Counted from the stretch's first letter, positions 33,055 through 44,937 are shown. The stretch is 64,000 bases of DNA from Eustoma russellianum (GCA_036186865.1 AP025062.1:6745726-6809725), one strand, 5' to 3'. A program made the numbers and translations. The notes: a model not told the origin generated them from the sequence alone.

Positions 33055-36027
33055 TGTAGGATCTGCAAGGCACCACTAGAGGGGGGAGTTGAAGGTGGTG
33101 CGGAAAGTGTGGTTTTTAAAATTTGTTTAAAACTAAACAACTCAACTTCTGAAAACAGATTCTGTTTTCAGGACCAGTTTTAAAACGTTTTTAAAACCAG
33201 GTTATAGGTCTCCAAAAATTCTGAAATTTTGAGAGAACTTATCCTCAGATGTTATGAGGGTCCCTTAAAAATTTCAAATTAAAATTCAACCTTTATCCCC
33301 TTTAAAAACCGTTGGTGGTCAGATTGCGCGAATCTGCCAGAAACGGTAGACTGTTTTGAAAAATTTATTCCTATTTGTTCTTAACTCCAATTGCTCTGAA
33401 ATTTTAACCAATGACCCCTTATATGTTTTATTTGAATGGGTTGAAACAGTTTTGAAAAATACTTTCTGGAAGTTAGTCAAATACACTCAAAGTCTCAACC
33501 TTTGCAAGTCTGAAAATCAGACTGCACTAGTATCAGAACTTTGGATGTTCGAGTGACTTATACTTATCCAAAAGGGTTGCAACTTGTGCCAAATTAACCT
33601 TAGGACGTGTGGCTATGTTTCTAGAAATTTTCGTGATTTTTGAAAATCGTTTACTAATTTTACGAATGTAAACAAAACGAGTAAACAGTGCAGAAACAGA
33701 ATATAAATGCTGAAAGTAAATGACACCGAGAATTTTATACTGGTTCGGTTATAAACAACATACTCCAGTCTTCAAAGAACACCTTCCTTGGTTCACACTA
33801 GTCACACACACGCAATACACCTTACCACAGGGTTGATGGAGTTACACACCAACTCCAACCCTTTACAAACCTTGTACGTTCAATACAATATGCACGAACA
33901 CCACCACCTCGCAAGAATGAAGATTGATCATACCTTTATCAATCTTTTACAAAGATATGGAATGTGTGGTGGTCTATATCAAGCCTATTCAAGATTGAAA
34001 AATATGAATACAATAGGCTTTCAAGAAGAAAGAAAGAAGGAGAATGTAGAAGAAGAGGCTTAGACTTTTTGATCACTTCTTTTGCAATGCTTGTGCTTCT
34101 TGTTTTTGCTCAACTTCTTTCCTTTTAAGCTTGAGTGGCCATCCCCTATGGTGCTATCCCCCTCTTGAAAATTATCTTCTAAGTCCTTGGGAGAATGTAA
34201 GACATCATTGTGACATGGTCTTGCTTACTTGTCACCTTCTCATTGGATGATCACTTAAGCTTTGCTTACTTGGCACTTCATGATTGGTTGGATGTTGTCA
34301 TCATTGATGACTTGGAAAAATCTGAGAATAACACTTAAAACATGTGCCAATATCAATCACAAAATTATTTCCATAATGCTCAAGATAATCACATAAATGT
34401 TGCAAGACCAAATTCCTTCCCAACCAAGTATGAAAATCGGCCATTAAGTGGTTTACCATGCTGAATTTTCAGCATGTGTTACATGGTTGTACAATTCAAA
34501 ATATTACCATTTTTCTTTGATTTTTCTTTTTGAAATAAATCACCAATTGATGGTAAATATCTTTATCACATTGAGAATGAACTTGGACACATTCAAGACC
34601 ATGAATTCGGCCATCACAAGTCACACAATAATATTCAAATTACTTCCATTTCTTCTCCCAATCAATCACATAATTTGAGATAATAAAATATGTCATATTA
34701 AAGTCAAAAAATCGGCCAGCCAAGGTTAGCATGCTGAAATTTTCAGCATGTGTTATAAGTGAGACAAAGTTTGAAATCTTACCATTTGTAGCTTCTCTCT
34801 TTAATTTATCAACATTGTATTATTGATTCTTGACCAATCAATATGCCAACAAGGCTCCAAATAAGCTCCATCTTGGTTGTAATGTGTGTGTATGATGTAT
34901 ATACATATGCTGAAAATTATTTTTGCTAACTTTGCAAAATAGTGCACATTTAATAATACACACATGTTATATTCCAATCAGCCCTTAATTTAATTTTCTA
35001 GAACACTTTAAGATGTATAAATATGTAAAAAGTGTCTAGATACATGTCACATGATGTACCAAAAACGTTCCATGTGTTGTGTGCGTAGAAAACCGAATTT
35101 TCGATATTTATCGATTACCCGATTTTTCTCTAATTAAATTCCAAATTCTTGCACATGTTATATATATTATGTTACACATAATATATATAATATATACTTT
35201 AAATCTCAGCACTTGGCTGGTCTAAAGTGGCGCCATTCATCATGTGTCAAAATTAAAATTGGAATCTTCACATTTTGGCCTTAATGTGAGGTGATTTGTG
35301 TGTGCCAACATGGAAAGTATTTTTGACTGAATACACAGTCATGTGCACGAAATTTTTATGGAATTTTAAAGTATAGGGGCTGGCCATATATTTATGGCAA
35401 GTGCGTGACATGTTGGCGAAGTTTCGGTATTCGCCCGATACGACAATTTTTGGCTTAGAACCTTTTATCGTGTCGTATTTAATTTGTCATCACCATATCT
35501 TATATCATATTATATAAGGCCTGAATATACTCATAAATATGAGTTAAGTATAGTGATGTGACGTTAACGTACGTACGTAAAATATATAACGTGTCGGTAG
35601 TACGTTGGAATACATGTGTATGTGCCTTTTTCAATAAATCTGAAAATATATATTTATATATGTATGTAAGCGTGTATATGAGTGATAAATGAGGAGGAGG
35701 AGACTTTCCTTTCTTAGCCTTGTTACCTTTGTGCCTTTTCCAAATGTAGCTTCTTTTAATGAACTACTTAGTTTAATTAACTAAGTACTTCACTTAATGA
35801 ACTAATTTAGTTCATTAATGGTGGCACCTGAAAATAGTATGAATACAACAAATGTTTTTCATTTGATGTAAGCTTTGTAGCTTCATGACTCGTTAGTACG
35901 GCAACATAATATATGAACTATATAAGGCAAGTAATAAGCAATATATCATGCACATTTATCTTATGCTCGTTTTTGTGCATATTTAAATCATGTATTTGAA
36001 AATCACTCAAACCCCTTTTTCTCTACA
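33055..36027 (-). repeat. 5' LTR of element E (2,973 bp)
   Basis: TGTAGGATCTGCAAGG...TTTTTCTCTACA. It is highly similar to the other copy, with scattered substitutions (for example near 33100, 34140, 35402) and a deletion of about 62 bp after 34628. It is followed by the TATCT duplication. Confidence 0.95.
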
Positions 36028-36844
36028 TATCTGCCATAGCAGCCTTAGGATGCTTCCATGAGTCAGCATCAGTCCTCCAAGATGAACCTGAGTCAGACCT
36101 TTCTTGATTTTGTCTCTGAGTGCTCTGTCTGAAAAAAGGTGGAGGCTTGACAGTAGATCCTGGCCTCCTATAGCATTCTTCAATGGTATGACCATCTCTA
36201 TGGCAGTACTTGTAATACTTCTTAACAAAGCCTTTAGAGTCATTAGAGTGAGGCTTAGAACCAGCAGATTTTCTCACCATAAAACTTGTTTCCTTTTTGT
36301 TGTCACTCTCTTGGGTCAAGAGAGCAGATGACTCAGCTGGAATAACAACAAGTCCCATCATCACTTTGAGACGACTTTCCTCTTGACGAATCTATGAGAA
36401 GGCATCATTTATTGTGGGAAGAGGCTTTGTGCCCAATATTCTGTTCTGTACTGCGTCAAAGTCTTTGTGCAATCCAGACAAGAAATCAAACAACCGTATG
36501 GTTTCTTTAATTTTCTTATACAAATGATCATCAGTAGTGCATGTCCATGAATAGGTTTCTAAAGCATCAATTTGTTGCCAAATCTGAGACACACTGCTAA
36601 AGAATTTACTTACAGTTTGGTCACCCTGTTTGATGTCTTTCAATTGAGTCTCTAACTCATACAGCTCAGAAATGTTATCCTTCTTGGAGTACATTTCTTT
36701 TGTAGCTTTCCAAATAGCAGCAGCTGTGGGATATAGCATAAAGGTATTACCCACTTCTGGAGTCATAGATCCCAGTAACCAGGACATGATCATTGAATTT
36801 CTTGCCTCCCAGGTAGAAAATTTTGCGTCTGTTTCAGTAGGACA

Positions 36845-38074
36845 TGTTGGAGAATTTAAGGTTTAGGCTTTGGCCCATCGTTGGAGATTGGAAGATTTGG
36901 GCTTTGGCCCAGTAACGATGTTGCAAAATGTGATTGAGCAACGTACTTTGAGCTTAATGAGTTTCCGATAATGAAGTCGAAAACTAATGAATCCTTAATT
37001 ATCTACGTAACGAGTAGTTAATGTTAGGATGTGAACTCACTCAATTTTGAGATTGTGTGAATGTGAAATTAATGCTCAAAGTAGATGGAAATGTTATGGA
37101 TGGGTGACGTGTCACCCGTATGGAGGAATGCCACGTTGGAAGCGTCCATGTGGCGGTAAAAAAGCATCTGACGGACATCGATCGATATGTCACTTCGATC
37201 GATCGATGTTATCGATCGAAGTGGATCAGAGGGCTTCGATCTCTTGGTAGATCGATCTAAGTGGATCAGAGGACATCGATCGATCACTTCGATCGATCGA
37301 TGTCTCTTAGATCGATCAGAATGATCGAATGATGTACTCAGTCAGACATCAGTCGATCACATCGATCGATCGATGTCACTTCGATCGATCGATGTGATCG
37401 ATCGAAGTCTGACAGCGGGCAGAATCATTTTGATTGTGCGGTTAGGTTTCAAACTTGAAACTAACACTATCCTCCGGTTTAAAATAAGATCAATCTGTTG
37501 TGATCTAACGGTGGTGGAGAAGCAGCTTTAATCTAACGGCCGAGATTTAAACTGTCTTAACTGCTTAACCGAATATGGTTTCCATCTAACGATCCAGGTT
37601 TAAACCTGCTAATCTATCTTCGATCCAAAGGCTGAGATTAAACCTTCCTAATCTAGATAGGAGGTTTTAATCTAACGGTCTAAATCAAACTTCGGTTTTG
37701 ATCCAACGGTCACGGTTCCTTGTTCTCCAACCGACTCCCCTATATAAAGAGGGCTAAGGGTGTTCATTTGACACACACCAAGCTCTAAGCATTTCATAAG
37801 CATTCTGCATTCGTAGCACGTGAGTCTTGCATATTGTCCAGGAGAAGTCAGGACACTCTAAGCGTTCGAAGGAGTTCAAGTTCAGCAGTGCCGCTCAACT
37901 GAAAAGGTACCCGTTGTATCCTGGGAGACGATTGCTCACACCGATTGGGCACAGTATACCGGAGCATTACGTCTTAAGGACAGAGTCCTCGACTCGCCCT
38001 GGGTTTGATTTATTTTGTTTCATATGCACACATTGTACGACTGCGTCTTAGTGCAGGAGTGATTGTCTCCAACA
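36845..38074 (+). mobile_element. Solo LTR F (1,230 bp), TSD GGACA
   Basis: Begins TGTTGGAGAATTTAAGG, ends TGTCTCCAACA, flanked by GGACA at 36840-36844 and 38075-38079. It splits the gag of copia D cleanly. A TATA box in CCCTATATAAAGAGGGC (37737-37753) sets the likely plus orientation. It contains an ATCGATCG-rich array (37175-37412). The family is unlike the other LTRs in the window, and no internal region is present, consistent with recombination between the two LTRs of a full element. Confidence 0.93.
37175..37412 (+). repeat. ATCGATCG array in solo LTR F
   Basis: More than ten copies of (T)CGATCGATCGATGT, CGATCGAAGTGG and AGATCGATC-type motifs, arranged as overlapping palindromes. This is the same motif set as in the copia A LTR. 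Confidence 0.9.
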
Positions 38075-38283
38075 GGACATACCATTGTTTCAGAAAGATA
38101 CTCTTTCTTTCCATTGCCCGTGATGAACAATTCCACAGCACGGCTCCAAGGTAGATAGTTGTTGCCATGCAACTTCTGATTAGTGATGGTTAAGGGTGTA
38201 GAATCAAGAAGAGAACTAGGAGTTGTAATGGATGTTCGTTCTCCTGTTCCAGTTGAGGTGACTTCGTTGCTTTGCTCCGCCAC

Positions 38284-39064
38284 AGTAATTTAGATTCTTA
38301 GCTAAGGTAATCTTGATACAGAAATGAGATGCTGTTTTTTCCAGAAGTTTCAAACAAATTTGAAGAAAAGAGTGGTAGGTGAGATAGAGACAAAAGAGAA
38401 GGAAGATAAGACGGGAAGATGATGGAAACAGTGTATTGTGTAGAGTAAAATGATGGAAATAGTTGTATTGTGCAGAGTGTTTTAACCGCTGGAGGAAAGT
38501 AGTCTTGTTGCAGAGATAAATGTATAATCGCAATTAATGCCTCAAAGAAAGAAGCGTACGAAACCAAGGAAAAATTGCGGAAAAATAAGTAATAGGCGGT
38601 GGAAAAATTGTTTTTAATACAAAAAGAAGGAACATCTGGATTTAGAACACATGCAAGATAGCCACATGTCCCACCAGAAACTTATGAGGTGTTAACGGCT
38701 GTGTTAACGGTCTTTAACAGTGTGAGTTTTGACGCCGTGAATCACCCTTGTAAATTTCCAGAAATATCCTTACTTCGTCTTCTTCGTAAAGCTAACCCCT
38801 GTCCATTCTCTCTCTTGTCTTCTTCGTGAGAGATATTTGGTTCTTCTTTGAAGATGCAGGTGGTTTCGTGAACGGAGCAGCAGAATAGTAGTTATGATTT
38901 TCTTGTATGAGTTCTCTTGACGCGAGAAAAAAACTGGAAGTGTTTCTAGTAAATTTGGACTGAGAAACAGATCATCGAACAATTTTTGATATGCTTTGCA
39001 AGCAGATTTTGTCTCTGCTTGAAAAAAAAAAATTAAAGAGATGTTTGCCTTGTTTTTACCAGAT
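38284..39064. other. Untranslated leader of copia D
   Basis: This lies between the gag start and the primer-binding site. It has no conserved coding frame. The minus strand contains several short upstream ATGs. About 780 bp is long for a copia leader, so a captured or inserted segment is possible, but no duplication or terminal repeat was seen. Confidence 0.5.
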
Positions 39065-39076
39065 GTTCTGATACCA
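39065..39076 (-). other. Primer-binding site of copia D
   Basis: Minus strand TGGTATCAGAAC directly abuts the LTR. One base differs from the TGGTATCAGAGC form in A and E. Confidence 0.85.
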
Positions 39077-39322
39077 TCAAGAGAAATATTGATGAAGTAT
39101 TCTTGAGAAATTATTCCAGAAGTAATTCATAAGAAGAATGGGAAATGTTGAGAACATTCAAACTTCATATATTATTTTACAGTTAGGATTGAGTATTTAT
39201 ACATAAAGGAAGAAGAGAGAGACTGTTGCCTAGCATCACAACGGCTACTTCTTACTTTGTCATCTAGTAGACAACTCTACAACAATAAACTAATCTACTT
39301 ATATACACTTTATTTTCATACA
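39077..39322 (-). repeat. 5' LTR of copia D
   Basis: A 246-bp copy with TATA box TGTATAAATA (minus, 39193-39202), followed by the CATAT duplication. It differs from the 3' copy at roughly ten positions by eye. Confidence 0.93.
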
Positions 39323-39327
39323 CATAT

Positions 39328-40649
39328 ACCATTGGCTATCATGGCTCACTCGGATACCTTCTGTTCCTAGGCACAAGTACTTGCACTAAATTTCTACGAT
39401 CTACCGCAGACCTTCCATGACAAATTATGAATTAAATGTATAACATGTAATTTTGATTTTCTGTCTTGGAAAGAGATGAGTGCAGAGGCAATGTTGGTTT
39501 ATTTTATTCATTAGGTGAATATTTTGATGGCAGGGGATTGCTAATGTTAATTTGGTTTTTTTTTTTTTTTTTTGTAGACAAGCCTGGTGCGTGCCGTTGT
39601 TCGAGAATGATGCTCATTTAGCTGTTATTAGGCGTTGCTATTGTTGCAATGTACACTGTTTAAGTTCCAATGACATACTTTTGTTGAAGCTCTTGATGAT
39701 AAGGAAATAGGATTTGAGCCAAGAATTTTTTGTTAGTAGCATGATGATTAAGAGTTTCTTAACCAGGACCAGAAGTTAGATTCAGCGCCTTCATTTTGTC
39801 TTGTGACCAAGTCAGTAGATGAATCCATTTGAAAAAGTCTCTTTATGTAATGAAATGCTGAATTTGCTTAGTCATTTCAACTGATTTTCGGATCCTGTCA
39901 TGTTGTAATAATATTGACTGAAAAGTCTTTTAAGGAATGGTATGCTGAATTTATTTTATAATTCATGTGATTCTTCAGGCCATTTCATGTTGTTAGCTAG
40001 TACTGACATTTACTTAATATACCAACCGAGTTATTCTCCCAGATATATACGGTTAGCTTTATGCCTTCTAACATTTTTTTATATGTTTTTTTTTAAATGA
40101 AGCCATTGAAACGGTTTTTTCTATTATATATATTCAATTTTATGGGCCAAAAAGAAAAAACAAAAAACGAAGCCTTCACATTTGCAAAACTACTATTAGC
40201 TCTCTTCACATTGCAAAACTGGAACATGGTGCTGAACCATTTATAAGCTTTGGATAGTATTGTGTGATTTCTAATAACTTGTGTAGGGTGATTTCTATGC
40301 ACCTGAACTGCTTTAGATGTTTTCTCTTAGCTTAGTATGTGTCCATTCGCATTGACGATCACTCTACTTTGAATTCGTGATGACATATGTATAACTTTTG
40401 GAATTATGTTTAGCTTTGGACTCAAGTGTAAATATCAAATTTTCTTAGACTATGGGGTAATTGAAATGTGCTTTTTTATCCTTAAGTGTGTTATCGGATA
40501 CTTCAAATGCAGAAAGGAACAAGATATTCATGTAACTTCACAGCTTTTTATGTTTATGATGCCAATAAATCTTCTTCTTCGTCCATACATGTGGTTGTGG
40601 TGGCATGCGGATAATATATAATGCTCCTTTACCTCTTGTTCATGATGAC
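39328..40649. other. Stretch without a recognisable gene
   Basis: AT-rich sequence with a run of T near 39560 followed by GTAG, which resembles an intron 3' end, but no coding frame of note on either side. No repeat boundaries found. It is probably intergenic sequence or an older decayed element. Confidence 0.4.
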
Positions 40650-41075
40650 TGTAGAAATAAGTCCAGCCGAGGTGTATCGACCTGAACATAATATTGGCCG
40701 TGCTGAGGAAATAAGACAAATGGCCGAAGAAAGCCAGCCGAGCTGAGTTGACCTGAAGATAGGATTGGCTGAGTTGAGTAAGAGTGAACGAAGTGAAGCT
40801 GTGCTGAACTGACGAAGTGAAGCTAGTGCCGAGCTGCAACATTTAGTCATGTAAATATTGTAACTTAGGATTTTTACTGTACATATGAATGAGCAGAGCT
40901 GGTAACTAGACGTTACCTTTATAGCCGTTGGTAGTCAAGTCAGGTTACTGTAGATGAATGGAATTACTGTTGGCTGGAAATAAAGCCGTTAGCGGCCAAA
41001 ATGAACTCCGATAAAAGGAGTACTTATAAGTTTTCAATTAACTTGAATGAATTTCCAATTCTTTCAATCTGGATA
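40650..41075 (+). repeat. 5' LTR of copia G
   Basis: Rich in GCCGAG/GCTGAG motifs like the copia H LTR, but clearly diverged from it. A possible TATA element lies in GTACTTATAAG (about 41020). Confidence 0.8.
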
Positions 41076-41142
41076 TGGTATCAGAGTCAATCTGATTCTT
41101 TTCTAACTGCCTGCTGTTTTATGCAAATCTTAAAAATTCTTT

Positions 41143-42260
41143 AAATGGCTACACCCTTCAGCTCAGTTGAATATACAGAGCCCACATCCACTTCAGATCA
41201 GTAGTCAGGAGTGGCCCGTGGTCCTCAACTGTCTGAGGATTCCTCGATTGTCATTATCAGCCACAAATTAAATGGAGGTAACTAACTCTTGTGGTCTCGA
41301 GGGATAGAAATGTTCATCACTAGCAAAGGCAAGGAAGAATACCTACATGGAATTGATGCTGTTCCATCTAAACCGGCTGTGGAAGTTAGAGAATAGCATG
41401 ATAATGTCGTGGTTGATACGTTCTATGCAACCTGACATTTCCGATGACTTAATGATGTACAAGACTGCAGCAGAAATTTAGGCTGTAGTAAAGGAGATGT
41501 ACTCAAATCAAGAAAACATCATCAAGCTCTATGAAATCGAAGCTCATTTTCATTAGCTTAAACAAGGCAATTTAGCTGTAAACAAATATCATACTCTACT
41601 GACCAATGCATCGCAGTAGATTGACACCTTCAAGACATATCAGTGGTCTTGTATCACTGATGCTGGTCTATATAAATAAATAACAGAGCGAAAGCAGGTA
41701 TTTTGCTTCCTTACTGGATTAAACCTAGAATTTGACAGTGCTCAAAGTCGAATTCTCAACACAAAACAGCTTCCGAGATTGAACACTGCCTTCGCTGAGA
41801 TCAAACATGAAGAGAACCGTAAGAAGGTCATGATGAGATGTGCTACAAATATGAGAGGCCTCAGCACTGCATACTGAACAGCCAACAGAAATATTTAGGC
41901 TGGCTGTTAAACGATACTTTACTCCTGCTGGAAGTAAAGTGTGCAAGTACTGTAAGAAAGAAAGATATACAGTCGATGACCGTTGAAAATTGCAAGCGAG
42001 GCTAGTACGAGAAGGAAAACCTCCACTGAAGTCTAGCAATGCCCCTGGAGACCACATTCAAAACTATTTGCTATTGGACAAAGTGCTGCACACCAGGTCG
42101 TCAACATAACGTAGCTCAACGCAGCTCGACAGAACACAACACAGATCGGATCAGCCAAGGTAGCTGAAGCTGAGATCCCTACAAAAATCAGATTGCAACT
42201 CTGATCGAATTTCTGAGCAGACAACGTGGCCGAGCTGAATCAATCCAAGTTATAATGGTA
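41143..42260 (+). pseudogene. Copia G gag remnant
   Basis: Starts MATPFSSVEYTEPTSTSDQ and hits a stop at codon 20. It resumes as SGVARGPQLSEDSSIVIISH KLNGG and parallels the gag of copia H (MTTPSSPAESTEATSTADQV). The zinc knuckle region reads CKYCKKERYTVDD, in which Gly-His is replaced by Arg-Tyr. Multiple stops make it non-functional. Only gag is present. Confidence 0.8.
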
Positions 42261-42335
42261 GGCTCGTCCAACCGAGCTCCAACAGTTCATATTAAAAAAA
42301 CATATGGAATGTATGTGAATTGAAAGAAGGGTTAT

Positions 42336-43042
42336 TGTTGGACCGTGCACCTACAATAAACACCACTAGAGGGGGGGTGAAATGACCAAAATGCCCATGG
42401 TATTAGAAAACTCCAGAAATGACCCGGATGGCCAGATATAATCATGATATCACATTTGTCATGATAAATAGGATAAGAATACACCCTTGAAATATTTTCA
42501 CCATGTGATGTTCCTACAAAACTCAAAATACCAATTTTGCCCTTTTTGGTAAGTTGTAGAAACTTCCAAGGTATGTTAGTCCATAATACATTTATAATCA
42601 CCAAGAACACATGATAATCACACAATGAACATGTATAAATCATATACAAATGAAAACAACCATTTTATCATATTTTAGAAAATTATTTCTAAAAACCCTA
42701 GACATTGATCGATCGAAGTGCCTCAGCTTCAGAGATCGATGTCTCACAGTAAGGTTCAAAATTTTTTTCTGACCTACATCGATCGATCGAAGTGAGGGTT
42801 TGATGTACATCGATCGATCGATGTGTCTCAGGTTCAGAGATCGATGTCTCACTGTAAGGTCTTGAACTTTCACTGCCTTACAAAGATCGATCGTTGTGAG
42901 GGATCTATGTACATAGATCGATCGATGTGCAACAACCTGAGAGATCTATGTCAACTTTTTCAAATTTTAATCACATGTGTGACATTTTTAAGTATTCAAT
43001 AAAATGATGACTTTGAAAATTATCCAAACATATTTCTCAACA
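42336..43042 (-). mobile_element. Solo LTR of the copia A family with an internal deletion, TSD GTTAT
   Basis: TGTTGGACCG...TTTCTCAACA with GTTAT at 42331-42335 and 43043-43047. The first ~45 bp match 4273-4320 of the copia A LTR and the rest match 6345-7039, so about 2 kb of the LTR (including its TATA box) is missing. The ATCGATCG array is retained (42703-42950). Confidence 0.93.
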
Positions 43043-43099
43043 GTTATAAGTTAAGTGGGTGCATTTAGTAATATTAAAAAAGAAATCCTTTTAGGAGGC

Positions 43100-44455
43100 C
43101 AAAGCTAGACCATCAGACTCCTGACTTTGAAAAGAGGTGCTTTGGGTTAAAGACAAATACACAATCTTCTTTGGTAAGGCATAGGGAATGCAGTGCCACT
43201 TTCATCTGGCATGATCCATGGCACTCTTGGGGTGTTCTCAATAACACTCACCGGGAACTTAAAAGGAAATTAGCTATCTCAGGTAATGCAAAGGTGTCTA
43301 GAGTGATAGAAAGAAGGGCATGAAACATACTCTTTGGAAGAGGTTGGGATGAACAAGTGGCACAGTTGGCAGCTATGCGACATAATACAAATCACTCAGG
43401 GAGAGGACCGCTGGATATGGCGTCCCAGCAAGAGTTTTTTAGTTAAAAGTGCCTCTAAGGCCATACGGGTTTCACTGTCAGAAGTAGAATGGAAGAGTAT
43501 TGTCTGGTGTAAGCGTTATCTTCCATGTTATGCAATCATTCTCTAGCTTGCATGTTGGAAGAGAATGAATACACAAGACAAGCTCTTACATGGGGCATTA
43601 TTACTACTAACTCTTGAGTCTTATGTAACAGGTTCTCGGAAGACCATGAGCATATTTTCTTCCAATGTCCATTTTCAGCTGCAACCTGAAGAACCCTTCT
43701 CAGAAAGGTGAAATGCACTCATCGAATAAATAGATGGCAAAACATAATAAGCTGGCTGAAGTCTAAACACTGGTCCTCCAACTTCCAAAAGAACATCACT
43801 CTATTTGGATTCTCCACAGCGGTATATCACATATGGAAGGAAAAGAATGCTAGGCTCTTCAAACAAGCTAGACTAAACTTAGAAGATGTTCTTAAGGACA
43901 CCCTGGGGAATATCAGCTACTATGCAAGCACATGGAGAGGCTATAAATGCACCAAGCTTAATTGGAAGATAATTATAAAAGTGAGCATTTCTACTGTTGC
44001 ATTCTGAAAACCAACCTAAATGACCACATAATATACACTAGGCGATACCAAGACATTGGGGAAGATTGCTTTATAGTCCCTTTTAGCTCAAGGATGCATC
44101 TCTTCACTGTTTTATAGTTGCAAAGAACAGGGTTTGGGTCCAGACGTCTTGGATCTATGCTCTGACTCAACATTTGGACAGACTTCCTGTAATGAAAAGA
44201 GCCTTGTTGTGTGGTGACTTGTTGTTTATCTGTACATTGCATCATTGCAGCGATCATGTTTATACTCCATTTTTGTGTAGCCATTACTGCCTTTTGGTTG
44301 GCTGCTTCCTACGCAGATATATAAGGCTTGTAGTATATGTATGGAATAGGGAAGTGCCTTCTCAGTGCATCATTGGTACAAGCTATTGGTGTAGCACTGG
44401 TTCTTGCATATTCGGCATTCTACATTCATGAGCAATACGAAGAAGCAATTGATGG
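43100..44455 (+). pseudogene. L1-type LINE C-terminal region (zf-RVT) and 3' part
   Basis: The plus strand encodes ECSATFIWHDPWHSWGVLNN (the usual FWHDPW motif after the reverse transcriptase), then GEDRWIWRPSKSFLVKSASK, SEDHEHIFFQCPFSAAT (the HxFFxCPF zinc-finger-like motif) and ITLFGFSTAVYHIWKEKNAR (the V.HIW.ERN motif of the C-terminus). Frame breaks and stops occur near 43330, 43545 and 43620. This is the region downstream of reverse transcriptase in plant L1-like LINEs. The 5' part is missing. From 44010 on the sequence looks like 3' untranslated sequence and continues after copia H. Confidence 0.82.
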
Positions 44456-44924
44456 TGTCAAGATTGAAGGAATTAAATTTCCATTCAAGTTAAAAATAAT
44501 GTACATAGATGTTTCTCTTTTATAGGGGTTAAAAACTAATTCTAACGGCTATTTTTACCACTTGTGTAGTGGTTACTATTTATCTACAGTAAACTATAAC
44601 GGCTGTGGTAACGGCTAGTTACCAATGCAGCTATGCTTTGTACAGTAAAAAAATAACTAAATTTACAGATTTAACTAAGTATGGCAAGTCGGCCTTCTGC
44701 GTATTGTGCTTCACTTCATCACCTTAGCTCATCACTTTTTCCTTTGTAATCTTTGGCCCGTCTCTGTTGTGCTTCACCGCAGCTTCCCTTTGGTTCAGCA
44801 TGACCATATATTAGCTTGTTTTTATTGTCTTTGTCTTCACTCGTTTGCCCAGATCAGGTCTGCCGTCCTGAGGTGAGTTCAACTCGGCAGTTTAGCTCAG
44901 CTCGGCTGGGACTTAGTTTTCACA
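44456..44924 (-). repeat. 3' LTR of copia H
   Basis: Minus strand TGTGAAAACTAAGTCCCAGC...CTTCAATCTTGACA. It contains repeated GCTGAGCT/GCCGAG motifs and poly-C-poor AT stretches. Confidence 0.93.
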
Positions 44925-44937
44925 CTCTCCCTCAAGC

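Larger units (their letters stand above)
28727..36027 (-). mobile_element. Element E: non-autonomous copia derivative with 3-kb LTRs, TSD TATCT
   Basis: The LTRs of 3,040 bp (28727-31766) and 2,973 bp (33055-36027) flank only 1,288 bp of interior, with TATCT at 28722-28726 and 36028-36032. The ends are TGTAG...CTACA. The interior has a primer-binding site, one 319-codon gag segment, and a polypurine tract. No gag N-terminus or zinc knuckle, and no pol domain, is present. The LTRs are highly similar and share an identical 91-codon frame, so the insertion is young relative to its host element D. Its sequence just inside the LTR (CACCACTAGAGGGGG) and gag tail relate it to element A. Confidence 0.95.
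36033..38283 (-). pseudogene. Copia D gag, interrupted by solo LTR F
   Basis: The N-terminal part (38283-38080) begins MAEQSNEVTSTGTGERTSIT and has ITNQKLHGNNYLPWSRAVEL, the standard copia gag start. After the solo LTR, 36844-36392 reads MIMSWLLGSMTPEVGNTFML then LYELETQLKDIKQGDQTVSK, typical gag helices. The last piece (36364-36033) has KYCHRDGHTIEECYRRPG. This is the CCHC knuckle with the first cysteine changed (YYKYC in place of C-X2-C). A frame change separates the last two pieces near 36390. Element E lies immediately downstream. The translation into 38020-38079 continues into solo LTR sequence and is not real gag. Confidence 0.85.
24985..39322 (-). mobile_element. Copia element D, complete, with two nested insertions, TSD CATAT
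   Basis: The LTRs of 244 and 246 bp (24985-25228 and 39077-39322) are bounded by CATAT at 24980-24984 and 39323-39327. Reading right to left: primer-binding site, about 790-bp leader, gag, protease, GAG-pre-integrase, integrase, reverse transcriptase, RNase H, polypurine tract. Element E (28727-36027) is inserted between the gag knuckle and the protease, and solo LTR F (36845-38074) is inserted in gag. Removing both, with one copy of each target duplication, leaves about 5.8 kb, a normal copia length. All domains are present but with frame breaks. Confidence 0.95.
40650..42335 (+). mobile_element. Copia element G, 5' end only, cut by a solo LTR
   Basis: A 426-bp LTR (40650-41075, TGTAGAAATAAGTCCAGCCG...) is followed by TGGTATCAGAGTC (41076-41088) and a gag remnant. 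It is the same family as copia H in opposite orientation: both LTRs share AAGT-CCAGCCGAG at the start and CTT(T)CAATCT at the end. The rest of the element (pol, 3' LTR) is missing. It is interrupted by the solo LTR at 42336 and no homology is seen after 43047. Confidence 0.85.

Noticed and set aside
29468..34063. An identical 91-codon plus-strand frame at 29468-29743 and 33788-34063
   Set aside because: The two copies are the two LTRs of element E, antisense to it; identity reflects recent duplication by retrotransposition, not gene conservation.
37047..37287. Frames of about 70 codons on both strands at the ATCGATCG array
   Set aside because: They are produced by the palindromic repeat in solo LTR F.
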